This document shows, one piece after another, positions 5,057-5,603 of a stretch of 5,603 nucleotides of DNA. Both the position numbers and the translations under genes were made by a program. Below the pieces are notes generated by a model. That model had not been told where the DNA came from, did not search any database, and was given only the letters and a program-made list of their open reading frames with translations. The stretch covers positions 1-5,603 of the forward strand of contig JAGCSS010000382.1 of NCBI GenBank assembly GCA_017964055.1, written 5' to 3'. The stretch's first letter is position 1. Each line of letters opens with the position of its first letter. The stretch is from Lachnospiraceae bacterium (GTDB taxonomy: Bacteria; Bacillota; Clostridia; Lachnospirales; Lachnospiraceae).

Positions 5057-5603
5057 ATGTCCGACAACAATAAAACCAATGTACCGCGCCATGTTGCCAT
5101 AATACTGGACGGCAACGGCAGATGGGCCAAAAAGAGATTTCTGCCCAGAGCAGCGGGTCATTCCGCGGGAGCCAAAACAGTCGAGGATGTATGCGAATGG
5201 GCATGGGACCTCGGTATCAAATACCTCACGGTTTATGCTTTTTCTACGGAGAACTGGAAGCGCTCGGAGGACGAAGTAAAGACTCTGATGAACCTGCTGC
5301 GCGATTATCTGAAGAACTGTCTCATACGCAGCCGCAAGAACAATATGCGTGTCCGCGTGATCGGCGACAAGAGCCGACTCGCACCCGATCTTCAGGCTTC
5401 TATCGAGGAGCTGGAACGTGAGAGCAGCACCTGCAAGGGGCTTAATTTCACGGTTGCGCTTAATTACGGAGGCAGGGACGAGATCACACGCGCGAGGCAG
5501 GGGATCGCGGAGGATGTAAAAGCCGGCAGGCTCGATCCGTCGGCGGTCGATGAGGCGCTGATCTCATCGAGGCTCGATACCTCGGATATTCCCGATCCGG
5601 ACC
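5057..5603 (+). CDS. uppS: Isoprenyl transferase / undecaprenyl diphosphate synthase (partial, 3' end cut)
   Basis: The first 182 codons are present; the reading frame is open to the window edge, and about 60 residues of a typical 240-250 are missing. The enzyme condenses isopentenyl diphosphate onto farnesyl diphosphate to make the C55 lipid carrier for peptidoglycan and other wall polymers. Visible cis-prenyltransferase motifs are HVAIILDGNGRWAKKR (residues 12-27) with catalytic Asp18, the conserved GH at 34-35, YAFSTENWKRSEDEV (60-74), VRVIGD (99-104) and LNFTVALNYGGRDEI (129-143). The sequence ends in TSDIPDPD, which normally leads into the C-terminal LIIRTSGE-like motif. ATG 5057 has a weak AAAGG (5043-5047) 9 bases upstream and gives the short N-terminus usual in clostridial homologues. 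An in-frame ATG at 5012 sits beside the hairpin and has no ribosome binding site. The gene follows frr, as in many bacteria. Confidence 0.94.
   Translation, partial: MSDNNKTNVPRHVAIILDGNGRWAKKRFLPRAAGHSAGAKTVEDVCEWAWDLGIKYLTVYAFSTENWKRSEDEVKTLMNLLRDYLKNCLIRSRKNNMRVRVIGDKSRLAPDLQASIEELERESSTCKGLNFTVALNYGGRDEITRARQGIAEDVKAGRLDPSAVDEALISSRLDTSDIPDPD

Noticed and set aside
5122..5421. A 99-codon + strand open frame.
   Set aside because: It is out of frame within uppS, whose conserved motifs are continuous across the same bases.

Overview
The window is a 5.6 kb piece of a bacterial chromosome, roughly half G+C. All genes lie on the + strand. Strong AAGGAGG-type ribosome binding sites, TTGACA/TATAAT-type promoters and the protein sequences (a clostridial-style ATPase, UMP kinase and UppS) point to a Gram-positive anaerobe of the class Clostridia. 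The genus cannot be read from the sequence.

Region 1 (1-194) is the end of a carbon-nitrogen hydrolase gene, most likely N-carbamoylputrescine amidase (agmatine to putrescine pathway). Region 2 (about 214-2814) is a self-contained zinc/cadmium efflux operon. It holds a sigma-A promoter overlapped by a TGAACA-type operator, an ArsR/SmtB-family sensor with a complete alpha5 zinc site, a free-standing 72-residue heavy-metal-binding (HMA) protein, a P1B-type Zn/Cd/Pb ATPase without its own HMA domain, and an intrinsic terminator. In the expected circuit, excess metal releases the repressor, the HMA protein binds the metal, and the ATPase exports it. A strong terminator-like hairpin sits between the HMA and ATPase genes. 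It suggests the two are expressed unequally, and it argues for an ATPase start at 894 rather than 825.

Region 3 (about 2850-5603) starts with a second good promoter and a leader of about 90 nt that can fold into several helices. It then carries a bactofilin gene, pyrH (UMP kinase), frr (ribosome recycling factor) and uppS (undecaprenyl diphosphate synthase, cut by the window end). pyrH-frr-uppS is a widely conserved order that usually follows rpsB-tsf. Here a bactofilin gene with its own promoter stands directly upstream, which places a cytoskeletal polymer in the same transcript as translation, nucleotide and cell-wall lipid-carrier genes. A weaker terminator-like hairpin lies between frr and uppS.

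No mobile element, CRISPR array, tRNA or rRNA is visible. Most of the window is recognisable gene content. The points most worth checking are the two RNA structures (833-868 and 2884-2961), the split pump architecture, and the bactofilin placement.
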